DNA from: Palsa-883 sp963847615
GTDB taxonomy: Bacteria > Pseudomonadota > Alphaproteobacteria > Acetobacterales > Acetobacteraceae
DNA: 64,000 nt
Direction of reading: 5' to 3'
Assembly (NCBI GenBank): GCA_963847615.1
Contig: CAWKAN010000014.1
Span: forward strand, 62,001-126,000
A model generated the notes under the pieces. The model ran no database searches. It worked only from the letters and a program-made list of their open reading frames with translations, and was not told the DNA's origin. Each line of letters begins with the position of its first letter. Position 1 is the stretch's first letter. A program made the translations under genes and the position numbers. Below are positions 26,902-36,349 of this stretch, piece after piece.

Positions 26902-27771
26902 TCAAGCGACGACGATCCCCAACACTGCCCGGTTGGCGGCAAACGCGCGGTCGTAGTCGATCAGCCGCGCCACCTCGTCGCGTGCGTCCGCGCCGTACAG
27001 CCGGCCGATCAGGTGCAGCGTCAGGTCGTGCGCCAGGCTGACGCCGCCGCCGGTGACCGGCCCGCCGGCGTCGGCGATCTGTGCCCCCCTGGGCTGCGCG
27101 CCCTGCCGGGCCAGCAGTGCCAGCGGCGCCGCTGTCTCCGCGCCGATCGCGGTCCGCCGGCGGTCGCCTGGCGCCCGTCGAGCAGCCCGGCAGCACCAGG
27201 ATCAGCGCGCCGGTGCAGACCGCGGCAAGCTGTTCGGGATGCAGCCCGCGCAGGAACGCCGGCAGCGCCGCGTTCCGTACCTGAACCGCCCAGCCCGGCC
27301 CGCCGGTCACCACCATCGCGTCGCCCGCCGCGTCCCACGCCCGGTCCTGCACGGCGTCCCGTGCAACGTCCCGCGCGACGTCCTGCGTGGCGTTCGGCGC
27401 CCCGTCCCGCGTCCCGTCTCCCGCGCCCCGTCGCGCACCCCGTCGCGCGCCCCGTCCCGCGCCCCGTCGCGCGCAACGTCCCGCGCAACGTCCCGCGCGG
27501 CGGCCCATTGGGGCACGTCGGCGAAGCCATGCGCGGCGAGCACGGTCAGCCCACCGGCGCCGCGCACCGGTCCGGCGCGCGCGGCGATCGTCACCGCCGA
27601 CAGGCCGGGGAGCAAGCGGCTCGCCATGCTGATCACCCCGAGCGTCCCGCCGAGATCGATCGGTTCCACGCCGTCGTACAGCACAATCCCGATCCGCGCC
27701 GGCTGATCACGGTTCAACCGGGTGCCGCCTTCGGTGATACTGGCGGTGATACCGGCCATGACTTCAGACAC
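26902..27771 (-). pseudogene. DJ-1/PfpI-family (GlxA-type) gene, decayed, with an embedded 12-bp minisatellite
   Basis: Pieces of one DJ-1/PfpI protein occur in three frames. The N-terminus is ARIGIVLYDGVEPIDLGGTL then VLAAHGFADVP. The middle is DAMVVTGGPGWAVQ then QLAAVCTGALIL, including the nucleophile-elbow cysteine. The C-terminus is VTGGGVSLAHDLTLHLIGRL then DYDRAFAANRAVLG. Between the first two lies a repeat tract encoding units such as RDVA and RDGA, which enlarges the protein by roughly 60 residues. Breaks fall in the repeat (one 14-nt unit) and at about 27185 and 27150. As assembled it cannot make a functional enzyme. The related enzymes include isonitrile hydratases and amidase-like regulators; the specific role is unknown. 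Confidence 0.78.
27319..27500. repeat. 12-bp minisatellite, about 15 units
   Basis: Degenerate tandem units of consensus CGTCCCGCGCCC (e.g. 27441-27452, 27453-27464, 27465-27476), all 12 nt except one of 14 nt at 27415-27428, whose extra two bases shift the frame of the PfpI-like gene. A 12-nt unit keeps reading frame and adds four codons per copy. Confidence 0.88.
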
Positions 27772-27855
27772 TGGTATGCGCCGTGCAAATCCTGCCGAAT
27801 CATTTGGATATTATTAACAAATCACGTCCGATTGTGCACGCAGGAGACGAAGAGC

Positions 27856-28968
27856 GTGAAGCGATTGGAGTGCCTGGACGGGCTGCGTGGTTTGCTGGCG
27901 CTGTATGTGCTGCTGACGCACATGGTGCCGTTCGCGGCGCTGCCGGCCTGGATCGTTCGGCCGCTGTCGCATGGCGAGGCAGCGGTCGATCTGTTCTTCG
28001 TGCTGAGCGGGCTGGTGATCGTCCGCTCGCTCGAGCATTTCAACTATCGCGCGCGGCCGTTCCTGATCGCCCGCGTGGCGCGCATCTTCCCGGTGTTCCT
28101 GCCGGTGTTCGCCCTGGCGGTGGCGGTGCAGCCGGTGGCGATCGACTTCGCCAGCATGCCCTGGATCGGCCCGTACAGCGCGGCACAGATGACCTGGTCG
28201 GACGGCTGGCCCGCATCCTGGATGCCGGAACTGGCGGCGCATCTGACGATGCTGCACGGCCTGTTCCCGAATGGCGTGTTGCCGAACGTCTGGATTAGCT
28301 TCCTCGGCTCCGCCTGGAGCCTGTCAACCGAATGGCAGTTCTACGCGCTGGTGGCGGTGATCGGCGTGCGGTTCGGGCGCGGCGAGCCTGGGCAGTGGCG
28401 GCTGGTGGCGCTGCTGCTGGGCGTGGCGGTGGTGGCGACGGCCTGGCAGCAAGCGGTCTCGCCAGGATGGCAGTTCAGCCGCGCCTTCCTGCCGAACAAG
28501 GCGGTGTATTTCGCGCTCGGCGTGGCGAGCGCGGCCGTGATGAAAGACGTGCGCGTCTGGCCACGGTTCCTTGTCGTGCTGGGCGTGGCGCTGGCCTTGT
28601 GCCTGACGCGCGACAATCCGTTCAAGGTGCTCGCGCCGTTGGCCTGGGTGCTCTGCCTGGCGGCGCAATATGCGCAGGTGCGATCAGGCAACTCGTGGCC
28701 CGGCCTGCGCCAGCTCGGCGGGCTGCTGAGCAGTCTGCCGCTGCGCTGGTTGGGCGCCATTTCCTACAGCCTGTACCTGGTGAACGAACCGATCCAGAAA
28801 CTGCTCGGCGTGGTGCTGACCGGCGTGGTGGGCGGCGAAGCGACGGTGTTCACCCTGCTGTGGCTTCCCGCCGCGGTGTTGCTGCCGATCTGGGCCGCAT
28901 GGTGGTTACATAACCGGATCGAGGTGCCGGCATTGCGCCGCGGCAGAAGGTTGGCGGCCACGGCCTAG
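27856..28968 (+). CDS. Acyltransferase 3 family membrane protein
   Basis: A 370-aa integral membrane protein with about ten TM helices. The family signature is intact: LECLDGLRGLLALYVLLTH begins helix 1, GEAAVDLFFVLSGLVIVRSL has the usual acidic/aromatic pattern, and RARPFLIARVARIFPVFLP contains the catalytic-loop R-x10-R-type arginines. Such proteins move acetyl or other acyl groups to surface sugars (OatA, NolL, WecH types). The substrate cannot be told. The GTG at 27856 has AGGAG 10 nt upstream; no ATG fits the family start. Confidence 0.88.
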   Translation: MKRLECLDGLRGLLALYVLLTHMVPFAALPAWIVRPLSHGEAAVDLFFVLSGLVIVRSLEHFNYRARPFLIARVARIFPVFLPVFALAVAVQPVAIDFASMPWIGPYSAAQMTWSDGWPASWMPELAAHLTMLHGLFPNGVLPNVWISFLGSAWSLSTEWQFYALVAVIGVRFGRGEPGQWRLVALLLGVAVVATAWQQAVSPGWQFSRAFLPNKAVYFALGVASAAVMKDVRVWPRFLVVLGVALALCLTRDNPFKVLAPLAWVLCLAAQYAQVRSGNSWPGLRQLGGLLSSLPLRWLGAISYSLYLVNEPIQKLLGVVLTGVVGGEATVFTLLWLPAAVLLPIWAAWWLHNRIEVPALRRGRRLAATA

Positions 28969-29058
28969 CAACGGCCTAGAGCAACAGCCTAGAGCAAGCT
29001 GGGGACGCATGCTAGGCTGCGCTTCGCACGTCGCGCATCGTTGCGGAGGAAACCAGTC

Positions 29059-30201
29059 ATGCAAGTAGGTACCGCGCTGAACATGTTGTCCCAGCCGGGA
29101 CGCTCGGACGTGGCCGTGGTCAGCGAACACCTGGCGTTGGGCGACCTGGCGGAGCCACTGGGCTTCGACTCGCTGTTCGCGCTGGAGCATCACTTCACCG
29201 GCTACGCGATGTCGCCGGCACCGACCCAGTTGCTGTCGTACTACGCCGGGCGGACCAGGCGCATCGCGCTGGGAACCTCGGTGATCGTGCTGCCCTGGCA
29301 TGACCCGATCCGGGTTGCCGAGCAGATCGCGCTGCTGGACATCCTGTGCGGCGGGCGCTGCCTGTTCGGCTTCGGCCGCGGCGCGGCCAGCGCCGAGTAC
29401 GAAGGCTTCCGCATCCCGATGGACGAGGCGCGGCCACGCTTCATCGAGTGCGCCCAGATCATCCAGCGCGCCCTGACCGAGGACAGTTTCGAGTTCCACG
29501 GCGAGTACTACCAGATCCCGCGTACCGCGATCCGCCCGCGGGCCTTCTCGCATCCGGAACGGCGATTCTACGGCACCGCGGTCAGCCCGGATTCGGTCGA
29601 GGTGATGGCGCGCCTCGGGTTCAGCATGCTGGTGATCATGCAGAACGAATGGCCGAAGGCCGCCGCCGACATCCATCGCTTCCGCGCGTTGGCCGAGGGC
29701 ATGGGCCACGCGCCGCGCCCGCCGATGATCCTGACCAACGTCTCCTGCGCCGAAAGCCGCGACGAGGCGCATGACCGGGCCATGACCTATCTCGGGCGCA
29801 AGTGGGATTCGATCGATGCGCACTACCATTTCTCCGACGGTCATCTGAATGCGGTGAAGGGCTACGAGGCCTATGACAAGATCGGCCAGACCTACGCCAA
29901 GATGAAGGACGCGGCCCGCCGGGAGAAGGCGACCGAGTTCTACGTCGGCATCCAGATCGTCGGCACCCCGGATGATTGCCTGCAGCAGATCGAGGCGCTG
30001 CACGCGCTGACCGGCCTCGACCACCTGATCGCCGAATTCTCCTTCGGCGGCCTGCCGCACGAGGAGTCCGAGCTGAACATGCGGCTGTTCGCCGATCGCG
30101 TGCTGCCGGTGCTGCAGCACGACGCGAAGTTCGCGCGTCCGCCGTCGGTGTTCGCGACGCCGTCGGAGGCTTCGCGCGACAGCGTATTCGCGCCGGCCTG
30201 A
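29059..30201 (+). CDS. LLM-class flavin-dependent oxidoreductase
   Basis: A 380-aa bacterial-luciferase-like monooxygenase using reduced FMN or F420. EPLGFDSLFALEHHFTGYAM is the characteristic early segment (EHH); RTRRIALGTSVIVLPWHDPI and GGRCLFGFGRGAASAEYEGF are the conserved substrate and flavin-binding loops. The start has GGAGGA 8 nt upstream, and the first Met of MQVGTALNM is used. Convergent with another LLM gene 26 bp away. The substrate is unknown. Confidence 0.9.
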   Translation: MQVGTALNMLSQPGRSDVAVVSEHLALGDLAEPLGFDSLFALEHHFTGYAMSPAPTQLLSYYAGRTRRIALGTSVIVLPWHDPIRVAEQIALLDILCGGRCLFGFGRGAASAEYEGFRIPMDEARPRFIECAQIIQRALTEDSFEFHGEYYQIPRTAIRPRAFSHPERRFYGTAVSPDSVEVMARLGFSMLVIMQNEWPKAAADIHRFRALAEGMGHAPRPPMILTNVSCAESRDEAHDRAMTYLGRKWDSIDAHYHFSDGHLNAVKGYEAYDKIGQTYAKMKDAARREKATEFYVGIQIVGTPDDCLQQIEALHALTGLDHLIAEFSFGGLPHEESELNMRLFADRVLPVLQHDAKFARPPSVFATPSEASRDSVFAPA

Positions 30202-30227
30202 CCGGCGGGAAACCGCGCCGACGAAGG

Positions 30228-31388
30228 CTACTCCGCCGCCGCCTGCCGTGCCGCCAGCCGATCGATCTCCGCCTGCACCGCGGCGGCCGACTGGCCGACG
30301 AAGTCCGTGTGGTGCATCCGCGCGTACTCGTAGCTTTCGCTGCGCCACTCGCGCGACCCCTGGAAATGCGGATGCACGTAGCGCGCCATCAGTTCGTAAT
30401 GGCGCTGCGTCGCCGGCCAGTCGGCCCAGTTGTGCGCCAGTTCCATGATCACGCCGAACCCCCCCGAGCCGGCCAGCAAATTCCCGATATAGGCGATCGC
30501 GTCGTCCGGCGTGCCGATGCAGGCGGCGCCCGTCGTGGTGAGAAACTCATAGGCGTCGTCGAGCTCCGCCGGCACGATCGGGAAGGTGGCGACGTCGCGG
30601 AAATAACGGCGGAACGCCTCCAGGCCGTAGCGCACGTTGTCGCGCGCCTTTTCCCGCGTCTCGGCGATGTGCAGCATGGTGACCAGGCGCCAGTTGGCGC
30701 GGTCGGCGGTCTTGCCGTTGAGCCGCGCCTGCTCCTCATACAGCGACCAGTTCTGCTTGTGCTTGGCCATCGCGTCGGGGCTGGTGCCGCCGATCGACAG
30801 CATGCCGATGCCGTGCCGCCCGGCCGCCAGCGAGCCGGCGGGCGAGCGGGCGGCGGCCACCGCCAGCTCCATCCGTGGACGGGTGTAGCAGGGCAGTTGC
30901 AGGCGGGCGTCCTGCAGGTCGAACCAGTCGCTTTTGCGGGTCACGCTCTTGCCGTCCAGCAGCTCGACGATCACGTCCAGCGCCTCGTTCATCCGCCGGC
31001 GCTGGTCGGCCGGCTTGACGCCGATCTTCATCGCGTCGTGCACCAGCGAGCCCGGGCCGACGCCCAGCATCACCCGCCCGCGCGTCATGTGATCGAGCTG
31101 GACCATCCGGTCGGCGACCATGAACGGGTTGTGATAGGGCAACGACACCACACCGGTACCCAGGCGGATATGGCGCGTCCGCTCGGCTGCGGCGGCGATG
31201 AAGATCTCCGGCGAGGCGATGATCTCGAAGCCGCCGGAATGGTGCTCGCCGATCCAGGCCTCGTGGTAGTTCAGCCGATCGAGCAGTTGCACCAGCTCCA
31301 TGTCGCGTTCCAGCGCGAGCGTCGGGTTCTCCGCCAGGTCGTGGAACGGCGCCAGGAAGATGCCGCTGCGCAGGTATCGTTCGGTCAT
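30228..31388 (-). CDS. LLM-class flavin-dependent oxidoreductase (limonene-monooxygenase-like)
   Basis: A 386-aa luciferase-like monooxygenase of a different subgroup from its neighbour. LNYHEAWIGEHHSGGFEIIA carries the EHH site; RTRHIRLGTGVVSLPYHNPF and RGRVMLGVGPGSLVHDAM follow. It resembles the LimB-type group, but that name is not a substrate assignment. Gene order (two convergent LLM genes) suggests tandem acquisition or related substrates rather than one operon. Confidence 0.9.
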   Translation of the reverse strand: MTERYLRSGIFLAPFHDLAENPTLALERDMELVQLLDRLNYHEAWIGEHHSGGFEIIASPEIFIAAAAERTRHIRLGTGVVSLPYHNPFMVADRMVQLDHMTRGRVMLGVGPGSLVHDAMKIGVKPADQRRRMNEALDVIVELLDGKSVTRKSDWFDLQDARLQLPCYTRPRMELAVAAARSPAGSLAAGRHGIGMLSIGGTSPDAMAKHKQNWSLYEEQARLNGKTADRANWRLVTMLHIAETREKARDNVRYGLEAFRRYFRDVATFPIVPAELDDAYEFLTTTGAACIGTPDDAIAYIGNLLAGSGGFGVIMELAHNWADWPATQRHYELMARYVHPHFQGSREWRSESYEYARMHHTDFVGQSAAAVQAEIDRLAARQAAAE

Positions 31389-31707
31389 TGCTCGATGGTC
31401 TCCCGGTGATTGCAGCGGAGCCTAGCCCAGCTGGACGCCGCGGGCGAGCCGCACCGGGCGGCGTGCGCACCGCGGGTTCCGGACCCGGTTGCGCGGCGGG
31501 TTCGCGGCGGTCGAACGGGCGGCGTCGCCGATCGCGGGGTCGGCAAATCACCTGACACGCAGATGAAACTTCGGTCAGAAACCTCGACATGACATCGGTT
31601 TAACCGCTGCGCCTGGAGAACGGTCACCTGCACGTCGCCATGTTCCGGACAGCGCGATGCCATGGCGGCATCGCCAGCGAATGCGATGGTTCAAGGGAAC
31701 GATACAG
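31389..31707. other. 319-bp upstream region of the DegP-type protease
   Basis: No gene visible. It must contain the divergent promoters of the LLM and protease genes. GTTTAACCG near 31598 resembles half of a CtrA box but lacks a second half; no stress-sigma promoter can be asserted. Confidence 0.4.
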
Positions 31708-33204
31708 ATGCAACGACTTGCCCCCCACGCTCCACGCCGCGGCTTCCGCCGCACCGCGCTGGCGGCCGTGTTGCTGGCCGGCACCGCGCTTGGCGGCTAC
31801 GCCGTGGACCATGCCAGCCTGGCCGCGACAGCCGACGTGCAGCCGGTCAACCCGTCCGCCGCCCAGGCCCTGCCCAGCGTTCCGAACTTCGTCGGCCTGG
31901 TGAAGCAGGTGACGCCGGCGGTGGTCTCGGTCACCACCAAGCTGGCGATGGCCAACGCATCGGACCAGGGACCGCAACAACTGCCGTTCCCGTTCAACCA
32001 GATGCTGCCGCAGAACAATCACCCGGTGGAGGCGCGCGGTTCCGGCTTCATCATTGACGCGAACGGCACGATCGTCACCAATAACCATGTGGTGAAGGAC
32101 GCCAAGAGCGTCGAGGTCACGCTGTCCGACGGCACCACCCTGAGCGCCAAGATCATCGGCCGTGATCCGCGCACCGACATCGCCGTGCTGAAGCTCGATG
32201 CCGGCCATAAGCTGCCCTTCATCCAGCTCGGCAACTCGGCGGACGTCGAACCCGGCCAGTGGGTGGTGGCGATGGGCAATCCGTTCGGGCTGGGCGGCAC
32301 GGTCACCGCGGGCATCGTTTCCGCCTTGGGCCGCGACATCGGCGATGGTCCGTATGACCAGTTCATCCAGGTCGACGCGCCGATCAACCGCGGCAACTCC
32401 GGTGGTCCGCTGTTCACCCAGGACGGCAAGGTGATCGGCATGAACACCGCCATCCTGTCGCCTTCCGGCGGGTCGGTGGGCATCGGCTTCGCGATCCCCT
32501 CCAACATGATCAAAACCGTCGTGGCGCAGCTTGAGCAGACCGGCCATGTGACGCGCGGCTATATCGGCGTCGAGGCGCAACCGGTCACCGCGAGCATGGC
32601 CAAGGCGATGGATCTTTCGGACAAGTCGGGCGCGCTGATTGCCGGCGTGCAGCCGGGCACCCCGGCCTCGCGCGCCGGGCTGCAACCGGGCGACGTGATC
32701 CGCAGCGTCGATGGCACGCAGATCGGCAACCCGCGCGATCTCGCGGTGCAGGTGGCGGCGATCAAGCCGGGGGACGAGGCGAAGCTCGATATCGTCCGGG
32801 ACGGCAAGAGCCAGACCGTCGGCCTGAAAGTCGGCGAGCTGCCGAACGAGCAGACGGCAGCGGCCGGCGGGTCCGCGCATCCGGCGCAGCTTGGCCTGGC
32901 GCTCGGCCCGATCACCCCGGACGGGAGCAGCCAGCTCAATCTGCCGCCAGGCACCCATGGCGTGCTGGTTGAGGCTGTCCGGCAAGGCTCACCGGCCGAC
33001 CTGGCGGGCTTGCAGCAGGGCGATGTGATCGTCGCCGTGGGCAGCCATCCGGTGGCGAACCCCGGCCAGGCGGTGCACGACATCCATCAGGCGATCAGCG
33101 GGTCCAGCCACGCCGTGGCGCTGCGCATCCTGCGCAACGGCCAGCCGGTGTTCGTGGCCATCGCCCCCGGACCGCCGAACGCCGGGCAGCCGAACGAAGG
33201 CTGA
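31708..33204 (+). CDS. Do-family periplasmic serine protease/chaperone (DegP/DegQ type)
   Basis: A 498-aa exported protease. After a signal peptide (RTALAAVLLAGTALGGYAV) comes the trypsin-like domain with the triad His in IVTNNHVVKDA, Asp in DPRTDIAVLKL and Ser in NRGNSGGPLF. Two PDZ domains follow, beginning near RGYIGVEAQPVTASMAKAMD and near SQLNLPPGTHGVLVEAV. It degrades or refolds misfolded envelope proteins. The start at 31708 is favoured because AAGGGA lies about 9 nt upstream and gives a proper signal peptide; an earlier ATG (31657) would add 17 basic residues. A terminator follows. Confidence 0.95.
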   Translation: MQRLAPHAPRRGFRRTALAAVLLAGTALGGYAVDHASLAATADVQPVNPSAAQALPSVPNFVGLVKQVTPAVVSVTTKLAMANASDQGPQQLPFPFNQMLPQNNHPVEARGSGFIIDANGTIVTNNHVVKDAKSVEVTLSDGTTLSAKIIGRDPRTDIAVLKLDAGHKLPFIQLGNSADVEPGQWVVAMGNPFGLGGTVTAGIVSALGRDIGDGPYDQFIQVDAPINRGNSGGPLFTQDGKVIGMNTAILSPSGGSVGIGFAIPSNMIKTVVAQLEQTGHVTRGYIGVEAQPVTASMAKAMDLSDKSGALIAGVQPGTPASRAGLQPGDVIRSVDGTQIGNPRDLAVQVAAIKPGDEAKLDIVRDGKSQTVGLKVGELPNEQTAAAGGSAHPAQLGLALGPITPDGSSQLNLPPGTHGVLVEAVRQGSPADLAGLQQGDVIVAVGSHPVANPGQAVHDIHQAISGSSHAVALRILRNGQPVFVAIAPGPPNAGQPNEG

Positions 33205-33268
33205 TCGCCGCAATGCCGGACCCGTAGGGGGGCCGGGGCGGGAACGGAAGGTCGGGAGTTGCACGGAA

Positions 33269-33295
33269 GGTCGGGAGCGCGTCTCCCGGCCTTTT
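33269..33295 (+). terminator. Intrinsic terminator after the DegP-type gene
   Basis: A 9-bp stem (GGTCGGGAG with CTCCCGGCC, one G-T pair), five-base loop CGCGT, then TTTT. It lies 65 bp past the stop. Confidence 0.75.
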
Positions 33296-33318
33296 GTGGG
33301 TTCGGGGCCGCGGGACGG

Positions 33319-33594
33319 CTACGCCGCGTGGCGCGTGTTCAGCCCGTGGCCCGCGCCGAGGTGGCCGTGTTCGGTGGCGGCGGCCCGATAATAGGTGAGC
33401 ACATAGACCCGGACGGCGCTGGTCCGCCCGCCGGCATGGCCCTTGGCCTCGATCTGGCGGACCAGCTCGCTGGCATCCAGATCCTCCCGCAGGCAGATCT
33501 CCAGCAGCGCGTCCCATAGCTCCGGTTCCAGGCGCATACTGGTTCTGCCGCGCGCCGCGACGACGTTGCGATTGACAAGGCGACTGCCGACCAC
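33319..33594 (-). CDS. Ribbon-helix-helix domain protein (RHH_4 type)
   Basis: A 91-aa probable DNA-binding protein. RTSMRLEPELWDALLEICLR matches the core of the RHH_4 family seen in alphaproteobacteria, where the strand RTSMRLE contacts DNA and LWDALLEI begins helix A. The tail (ATEHGHLGAGHGLNTRH) is histidine-rich and unconserved. The start is a GTG at 33594 with GGGAG 5 nt upstream, chosen because no ATG is suitably placed. Isolated; targets unknown. Confidence 0.75.
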   Translation of the reverse strand: MVGSRLVNRNVVAARGRTSMRLEPELWDALLEICLREDLDASELVRQIEAKGHAGGRTSAVRVYVLTYYRAAATEHGHLGAGHGLNTRHAA

Positions 33595-33692
33595 TGGGAA
33601 CTCCCGCGCCAGATAACGCCCGCAACAGACCACATGCCCGTTAAAGGAGTGTTTCGACGCGGAATACGGGAGCGTTTCTTCGTGGCCGTCCG

Positions 33693-33982
33693 AGGGCAAT
33701 CGGGGGAAGCGAAGGAAGGCTGGGGCTTCGCCCCAGACCCCACCAAGGGGCGCTGCCCCCCATGGTACCATTGGGAACCCCGCCAAGGGCGGAGCCCTTG
33801 GAACCCCGGACTGGGAGTGTGGGGAGGGGGAGGGGGCACCTGCGCCGCGTCCACACGCCCCCTCCCCCTCCCCACACTCCCAGTCATGGAGTCCAGAGGC
33901 CGCTGCCGGCGCCTGCCCCCGGGCACTTGTCCCGGGGGGTGGGGGGTCCAGGGGGGCAAAGCCCCCCTGGCGGGCTTCAGGG
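33693..33982. repeat. Multi-hairpin repeat element, copy 4
   Basis: About 290 bp: left arm AGGGCAATCGGGGGAAGCGA, hairpins GGGGCTTCGCCCC, AGGGGCGCTGCCCC, AAGGGCGGAGCCCTT, then a central inverted repeat (27-nt perfect arms 33810-33836 and 33858-33884; the same arms occur at 1502), then AGAGGCCGCTGCC, a CCCCCGGG-rich insertion and GGGGGGCAAAGCCCCCC. The right outer arm is cut short where the lipoprotein gene ends (stop at 33977-33979). Confidence 0.85.
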
Positions 33983-34537
33983 GTGTCCGATGCCTTTGCG
34001 ACGGTTGAACGCCAGCTCCTGCTCGGTGAGCTGGAACCCGGCCAGCACGGTGTAGGCGGCGCCGGATTTCGTTGGACTGACCGGGAACACCATGTGCACC
34101 AGGGCACTGGTCAAGATGAGCTGATCCACGTTGGGCGGGAAGACGATGTGCGTCTGGTAGACCTGCTTGTCCAGGATCCGACCGCCCTCGGTCACCGCCA
34201 GGAAGAACGGCACGTCCGCCTCGCGGCCCTGCATGGCCGGGCCGCGGACCAGATGCACGGTAACCCCGACATCGGCGGCGAGCTGCTTCGCGGAATCCCC
34301 CGCCTCGCATTTCGCCGGGACCGCCACAATGCGGCCGGACAGCACCAGGTTACGGACGTCCTGGCTGGCGGTGGCGGATTCGTCGCGATAGCGGCTGAGG
34401 TCAGCCGCCTGCCACAGCAGGTCGGCGCGGGGACAGACCGGGGCGAACTCGTTTTTCCCCGGCCCGCAACCATCGAGCAGGGTGAGCAGGCCGAGCAGGA
34501 TAACGGCGGCCGCGCGGCGGGGCTGAAGGCTGGGCAT
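33977..34537 (-). CDS. Hypothetical lipoprotein
   Basis: A 186-aa protein with a lipoprotein signal peptide: AAAVILLGLLTLLDGCGPGK, lipobox LDGC, so it should be anchored in the envelope. The mature part begins KNEFAPVCPRADLLWQAADL; the single distal cysteine may be unpaired. It has a mixed alpha/beta pattern without a recognised domain. The start at 34537 (MPSLQPRR) has GGAG 6 nt upstream; an earlier ATG adds 26 unlikely residues ahead of the signal. Its stop is inside the end of a multi-hairpin repeat. Confidence 0.75.
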   Translation of the reverse strand: MPSLQPRRAAAVILLGLLTLLDGCGPGKNEFAPVCPRADLLWQAADLSRYRDESATASQDVRNLVLSGRIVAVPAKCEAGDSAKQLAADVGVTVHLVRGPAMQGREADVPFFLAVTEGGRILDKQVYQTHIVFPPNVDQLILTSALVHMVFPVSPTKSGAAYTVLAGFQLTEQELAFNRRKGIGHP

Positions 34538-34742
34538 CGGTGGCTCCGGGCAGTGGGGCGGTTCGACGGCGGTCTCCCCCGTGGGGGGGGCGATGGGGGC
34601 GGTGGTGGACTTCACAGGCCGTCTCCCAAACGGTCATATCCCAAGGGAGAGCCCTCGGGAGAAATTTGCCGACGGGACACGGTGGCGGCATAGTGCCCGG
34701 CGCCCGTCGGATCAACAATGCAGCCCGATCACTGACCCAGAG

Positions 34743-35702
34743 ATGGCCGTCTATACCGAGGTCAGCGACGAGGCGCTGGCGGCCTTCCTGGCCGACTACG
34801 ACATCGGCAGTGTCGTCGCCTTCCGCGGCATCGCGGAGGGCGTGGAGAACAGCAATTTCTCGCTCCGCACCACCGCCGGCGATTTCATCCTGACGCTGTA
34901 CGAGAAGCGGGTGGACCCGGCCGAGCTGCCCTGGTTCCTCGGGTTGATGGCGCACCTGGCGGCGCGCGGCATCTCCTGCCCGCTGCCGGTGCGGGCGCGC
35001 GACGGCGTGGCGCTGCGCCAATTGGCCGGGCGGTACGCGGCGGTCACCAGCTTCCTGCCGGGCGTCTGGCCGCGCCGGGTGCGCCAGGAGCATTGTGCGC
35101 CGGTCGGGGCCGCGCTGGCGTCGCTGCACCTGGCCGGGCGAGACTACGCGCCCACCCGCCACAACGCTCTGGGGCCGGACGGCTGGCGGCCGCTGTTCGA
35201 GCGGGTGCGGGAACGAGCGGACGAGGTCGCCCCCGGGTTGGCGGCGGAGCTGGATCGCGCCCTTGCAGCGATCCTGGCCGGCTGGCCGGCCGGGCTGCCG
35301 GTTGGGCACATCCATGCCGACCTGTTTCCCGACAACGTGTTCTTCCTGGACGGAAGGCTGTCCGGGTTGATCGACTTCTATTTCGCCGCCACCGACCTGC
35401 TGGCCTACGACGTGGCGGTGTGCCTGAATGCCTGGTGCTTCGAGCCGGATTTCGCCTTCAACGTCACCAAGGCCCGTGCGATGCTGGCCGCCTACGCGGC
35501 GATTCGCCCATTGTCCGACGCCGAGCGCGCCGCGTTGCCGGTGCTGTGCCAGGGGGCGGCCATCCGCTTCCTGCTCACGCGGTTGTATGACTGGGTCAAC
35601 ACGCCGCCGGGCGCCATGGTCACGCGCAAGGACCCGATCGAGTATCTGCGCCGGCTGCGCTTCCATTTGGCCGCGCGCGACGAGCATGCCTATGGCATCT
35701 GA
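34743..35702 (+). CDS. thrB: Homoserine kinase (APH-fold, ThrB type II)
   Basis: A 319-aa kinase that phosphorylates homoserine in threonine synthesis. It belongs to the aminoglycoside-phosphotransferase-like group used by alphaproteobacteria, not the GHMP kinase of enterics. Evidence: AVYTEVSDEALAAFLADYDI at the start, GVENSNFSLRTTAGDFILTL, VGHIHADLFPDNVFF (catalytic HxDxxxDN) and GLIDFYFAATDLLAYD. Length is normal. Its 3' end overlaps rnhA, a pairing frequent in alphaproteobacteria. Confidence 0.95.
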   Translation: MAVYTEVSDEALAAFLADYDIGSVVAFRGIAEGVENSNFSLRTTAGDFILTLYEKRVDPAELPWFLGLMAHLAARGISCPLPVRARDGVALRQLAGRYAAVTSFLPGVWPRRVRQEHCAPVGAALASLHLAGRDYAPTRHNALGPDGWRPLFERVRERADEVAPGLAAELDRALAAILAGWPAGLPVGHIHADLFPDNVFFLDGRLSGLIDFYFAATDLLAYDVAVCLNAWCFEPDFAFNVTKARAMLAAYAAIRPLSDAERAALPVLCQGAAIRFLLTRLYDWVNTPPGAMVTRKDPIEYLRRLRFHLAARDEHAYGI

Positions 35703-36144
35703 CCCGCGCGACCACGTCGAGATCTGGACCGATGGCGGCTGCAAGCCCAACCCGGGGCCGGGGGGCTGGGGTGCGATTCTGCGCACGCGCGGCCATGAGC
35801 GCGAACTGAGCGGGGCGGAGCCGAAGACGACCAACAACCGCATGGAGCTGACCGCGGCCGCCGCCGCGCTGGAGGCGCTGAAGCGCCCCTGCAAGATCGT
35901 GCTGCACACCGACAGCGAATACCTGCGCAATGGCATCACCCGCTGGCATGCCGGCTGGGTGCGGCGGAACTGGCGCAACGCGGCGGGCGACCCGGTGGCG
36001 AACATGGATCTGTGGCGGCGGGTGCTGGACGCCGCGGCGCCGCACCAGATCGACTGGCGCTGGGTGCGCGGGCACTCCGGCCACCCGATGAACGACCGGG
36101 CGGACGCGCTGGCGACGGCGGCGCGGCAGGGGTTGGCGGGCTGA
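35692..36144 (+). CDS. rnhA: Ribonuclease HI
   Basis: A 150-aa RNase H that cuts the RNA strand of RNA-DNA hybrids. All four catalytic acids are present: D in VEIWTDGGCKPNPGPGGWGA, E in NNRMELTAAAAAL, D in HTDSEYLRNGI and D in GHPMNDRADALA. The start overlaps the thrB stop by 11 bp; an ATG two codons earlier (35686) is equally possible. Translational coupling with thrB is likely. Confidence 0.95.
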   Translation: MASDPRDHVEIWTDGGCKPNPGPGGWGAILRTRGHERELSGAEPKTTNNRMELTAAAAALEALKRPCKIVLHTDSEYLRNGITRWHAGWVRRNWRNAAGDPVANMDLWRRVLDAAAPHQIDWRWVRGHSGHPMNDRADALATAARQGLAG

Positions 36145-36349
36145 GGGTGCGCCTCGCGTTCCTCGCCGGCTCGGGCCGTGATGCGGCGCGAGGGCATGGC
36201 TCCGGGGGCGCGGTCGTTGCCGGGCGCACAGCGACGCCTGCTCGCCGCCGCGACGCTGCCCCGGTCGCCGGCCGGCGCCGCGGGTGACTTCGACCCGCGC
36301 CGGGGTAAACTCGACCGCCCGCAACGCAACCAGAAAGAGCCGTGCCGCG

